Shown here: one piece after another, positions 6,797 to 8,549 of the stretch
How positions within the stretch are numbered: the stretch's first letter is position 1
How the letters are laid out: the number at the start of each line of letters is the position of its first letter
Source of the DNA: Deltaproteobacteria bacterium
GTDB lineage: Bacteria > Desulfobacterota > UBA8473
Assembly (NCBI GenBank): GCA_030621455.1
Contig: JAUXHQ010000060.1
Coordinates: 1 to 8,549, forward strand
DNA length: 8,549 nt
Direction: 5' to 3'
Program-made: the position numbers and the translations under genes
The notes under the pieces: model-generated
Told to the model about the DNA's origin: nothing
The model's database searches: none
What the model saw: only the letters and a program-made list of their open reading frames with translations

Positions 6797-7437
6797 TGCA
6801 GATACCCCAGTATTGTCTCTCCACCTCTCACTCGCTGGCCTACTTGAACATGGAGTTTAGTATTTACAGGCAGGAAGATATCCACGCGGGAACCGAAGCA
6901 TATTAAGCCAAACCTCTCTCCCTTTGTTACGTCGTCTCCCCTGCCAATCCAACAGACAATCCTTCTGGCAATCAACCCGGCGATCTGGATAAAGAGGACC
7001 CTCTCATTGTTCTCTGTTTCCAAAAGCAAGGCATTTTGCTCATTCAGTAGAGATGCCTTGTCTAGATTCGCCGAAAAGAACTTTCCCTTCCTGTACGATA
7101 TATCCACTATCTTGCCGGATATTGGTATCCTGTTCACATGGACATTGAAAATAGACATAAAGATACTGATCTTGAAGGTCTTATCACCTGAGAGTTGGTC
7201 ATTTACACACTCTCCCACGTGGACTACCTTCCCGTCAGCCGGAGCTACCACGGAACCCTCAGAGTCCGGTATAGTTCTCTTCGGGTTACGAAAGAAGCAG
7301 AGCAGAAATATGTCAATCACTATTAATGCTATAGTAAGGTAGACCGGTAGCAAAAATGCGAGAATCACAGTAAGTATGCAAAGAGGGACGACAAGCCAAA
7401 GCCCCTCTCTGACAATAGGAAATTTCGTAGGCTGCAA
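6793..7437 (-). CDS. psd: Phosphatidylserine decarboxylase proenzyme, short archaeal-type
   Basis: Decarboxylates phosphatidylserine to phosphatidylethanolamine at the inner membrane. It is made as a proenzyme that cleaves itself at a Gly-Ser bond, leaving a pyruvoyl group. I start it at a TTG two bases after the ilvC stop, because GGAAGGA (7444-7450) lies 6 nt upstream; this gives 214 residues. A second in-frame TTG at 7461 lies inside ilvC and would add 8 residues, but has no comparable ribosome site. Numbered from 7437: hydrophobic segment about 13-48, FRNP just after it, APADGKV with D68, NVHVNR with H100, and the cleavage site FGS with S183 near the C-terminus. D68, H100 and S183 match the autoproteolysis triad described for this family. 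The short length without the long E. coli-type N-terminus marks the archaeal-type subfamily. The stop overlaps the pssA start (ATGA), so the two consecutive lipid enzymes are probably translationally coupled. Confidence 0.93.
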   Translation of the reverse strand: MQPTKFPIVREGLWLVVPLCILTVILAFLLPVYLTIALIVIDIFLLCFFRNPKRTIPDSEGSVVAPADGKVVHVGECVNDQLSGDKTFKISIFMSIFNVHVNRIPISGKIVDISYRKGKFFSANLDKASLLNEQNALLLETENNERVLFIQIAGLIARRIVCWIGRGDDVTKGERFGLICFGSRVDIFLPVNTKLHVQVGQRVRGGETILGYLQ

Positions 7438-7439
7438 GG

Positions 7440-8438
7440 CTAGTCCTTCCCTTCGATCCAACCCATCATGCTTCGCAGCTTCTTCCCCACTACTTCAATG
7501 AGATGTTCGCTATCCTGTTTCCTCAAGGCGTTATAGACAGGCCGGTTTGCCTGGTTTTCGAGTATCCATTCCTTTGCAAACTTCCCGTTTTGCACCTCTT
7601 CCAGGACCTTTTTCATCTCTTTTCTTGTCTCCTGGTTGATTATCCTCCTCCCAACCATCAGGTCTCCGTACTCTGCAGTGTCGCTCACCGAATATCTCAT
7701 GTAATTGATCCCCCCTTCGTAGAAGAGATCAACGATTAGCTTCAATTCGTGAAGACATTCAAAATAGGCTATCTCAGGCTGATAACCTGCCTCAACCAGA
7801 GTATCGAAAGCAGCCCGTACCAACTCCGAAACACCTCCACAAAGAACGGCCTGTTCGCCAAATAGATCGGTCTCTGTTTCTTCTTTAAATGTCGTTTCGA
7901 TAACCCCTGCCCGGGTCGCGCCTATTCCGTTCGCATAAGCCAGAGCTATTTCTTTTGCCTTGCCTGTGTAGTCTTGGTGGATAGCCATCAACGCCGGGAC
8001 GCCCGCCCCTTTTTCATACTCTCGTCTTACCAAGTGTCCGGGTCCTTTTGGTGCTATCATGATCACATCCGTATTGTCGGGAGGAATAATCTGACCGAAA
8101 TGTATATTGAATCCGTGGGAGAAAACCAGGGCCTTTCCTTCCGTCAAGTTCGCCTTTACTTCATTTTCGTATAATTTGGCCTGAACATCATCCTGTGCCA
8201 GAATCTGTATTACATCGGACTGTGATGATGCGTCCGAGGCATTGGTCGGTTTGAACCCGTCTTCCAAGGCCTTCTCATAGTTGGGTGATCCTTCGAGTTC
8301 AGCAACTACAACCTCAAGACCGCTATCCCTAAGGTTTTGAGCCTGGGCATGCCCCTGGCTGCCATATCCTATAATAGCAATTTTTTTCCCGGTTAAAGTC
8401 TCTAACATTGCGTCTTTTCCATAATATATAACCGCCAT
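7440..8438 (-). CDS. ilvC: Ketol-acid reductoisomerase (class I)
   Basis: Converts 2-acetolactate or 2-aceto-2-hydroxybutyrate to dihydroxy acids, the second common step of valine, leucine and isoleucine synthesis; cytosolic and Mg-dependent. It has 332 residues, the normal class I length. The N-terminal Rossmann domain shows GYGSQGHA (24-31), SHGFNIHF (107-114) and APKGPGH (129-135). The C-terminal knotted domain keeps the metal and substrate residues D191, E195, E227, E231 and S252 (in [11 protein letters not shown]). The ATG at 8438 is preceded by a purine-rich GAAGGGGGAAGG that serves as ribosome binding site, and [10 protein letters not shown] is a typical family start. Oddity: the loop after the second Rossmann strand reads AELEGSPNY (46-54). 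NADPH-dependent relatives have an arginine there (typically RPGS), so NADH preference is possible. It is the first gene of the visible block; ilvB/ilvN, its usual upstream neighbours, are not in the window. The identification is secure. Confidence 0.97.
   Translation of the reverse strand: MAVIYYGKDAMLETLTGKKIAIIGYGSQGHAQAQNLRDSGLEVVVAELEGSPNYEKALEDGFKPTNASDASSQSDVIQILAQDDVQAKLYENEVKANLTEGKALVFSHGFNIHFGQIIPPDNTDVIMIAPKGPGHLVRREYEKGAGVPALMAIHQDYTGKAKEIALAYANGIGATRAGVIETTFKEETETDLFGEQAVLCGGVSELVRAAFDTLVEAGYQPEIAYFECLHELKLIVDLFYEGGINYMRYSVSDTAEYGDLMVGRRIINQETRKEMKKVLEEVQNGKFAKEWILENQANRPVYNALRKQDSEHLIEVVGKKLRSMMGWIEGKD
7444..7453 (-). promoter_or_regulatory. Ribosome binding site of psd, inside the end of ilvC
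   Basis: AAGGGAAGGA lies in the last ilvC codons, 6 nt before the TTG at 7437. It supports a non-AUG start 2 nt after the ilvC stop, probably reached by ribosomes finishing ilvC. Confidence 0.65.
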
Positions 8439-8549
8439 CCTTCCCCCTTCTCAAATAAGCCCTGCAGAATATGGTCTATCCTATAAACAAAGATATATAA
8501 AAAGGCATCCTTCATAAAAGCTATAAAGTAGTTTACACTTTTTCTTAAA
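8439..8549 (-). other. AT-rich leader upstream of ilvC
   Basis: 111 bases with no recognisable protein end; an IlvN C-terminus is not seen. The stretch from about 8470 to 8549 is strongly AT-rich with TATA-like strings, as expected of a promoter region, but I cannot pick a -35/-10 pair with proper spacing. A weak AAGG-ATG-CCTT hairpin followed by TTTTT (about 8515-8499) could end an upstream transcript. Nearest ilvC are the purine-rich ribosome site bases 8439-8450. Confidence 0.3.

Noticed and set aside
8390..8504. Short minus-strand ORF (37 codons) overlapping the ilvC start, considered as a leader peptide
   Set aside because: No ribosome site, no run of Leu, Val or Ile codons, and no attenuator pair downstream of it.

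Overview
The window is a single block of minus-strand genes. Reading in the direction of transcription (from base 8549 down to 1) the order is ilvC, psd, pssA, leuA, leuC, leuD, leuB, asd, with a possible 21-codon ORF at the low-coordinate end. All eight large genes look intact, with their family motifs in place. I see no plus-strand gene, tRNA, rRNA, CRISPR array, transposase or phage gene. No gene-free stretch exceeds about 210 bases.

Functionally this is a branched-chain amino acid locus. IlvC makes the dihydroxy-acid precursors of valine, leucine and isoleucine. LeuA, LeuCD and LeuB carry 2-ketoisovalerate to the leucine precursor. Asd feeds aspartate semialdehyde towards threonine (hence isoleucine), methionine and lysine. 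Two membrane-lipid genes sit inside the block: pssA (phosphatidylserine synthase) and psd (phosphatidylserine decarboxylase), the two consecutive steps to phosphatidylethanolamine. Junctions are tight: ilvC/psd 2 nt, psd/pssA 4-nt ATGA overlap, leuC/leuD 16 nt, leuD/leuB 8 nt. Three junctions are looser: pssA/leuA 128 nt, leuA/leuC 182 nt and leuB/asd 95 nt. These carry hairpins, repeats or a tandem 12-mer, so they are where transcription may be tuned or where small repeats have landed.

Organism: a bacterium making phosphatidylethanolamine, with moderate GC (mid-40s percent by eye), an ilvC-psd-pssA-leuA order like that of Geobacter-type Deltaproteobacteria, short archaeal-type LeuC, LeuD and Psd, and GC-rich palindromes between genes. 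I would place it among anaerobic Gram-negative lineages (Desulfobacterota, Nitrospirota or anammox-type Planctomycetes). I cannot choose between them from the sequence alone.

The most interesting signal is in two dehydrogenases. The IlvC cofactor loop lacks the usual arginine and carries two glutamates, an NADH-like pattern. LeuB carries an APKY motif like that of NADP-dependent isocitrate dehydrogenase where IPMDH normally has APD. If both readings hold, cofactor use in this pathway is inverted relative to the textbook NADPH-IlvC/NAD-LeuB arrangement.
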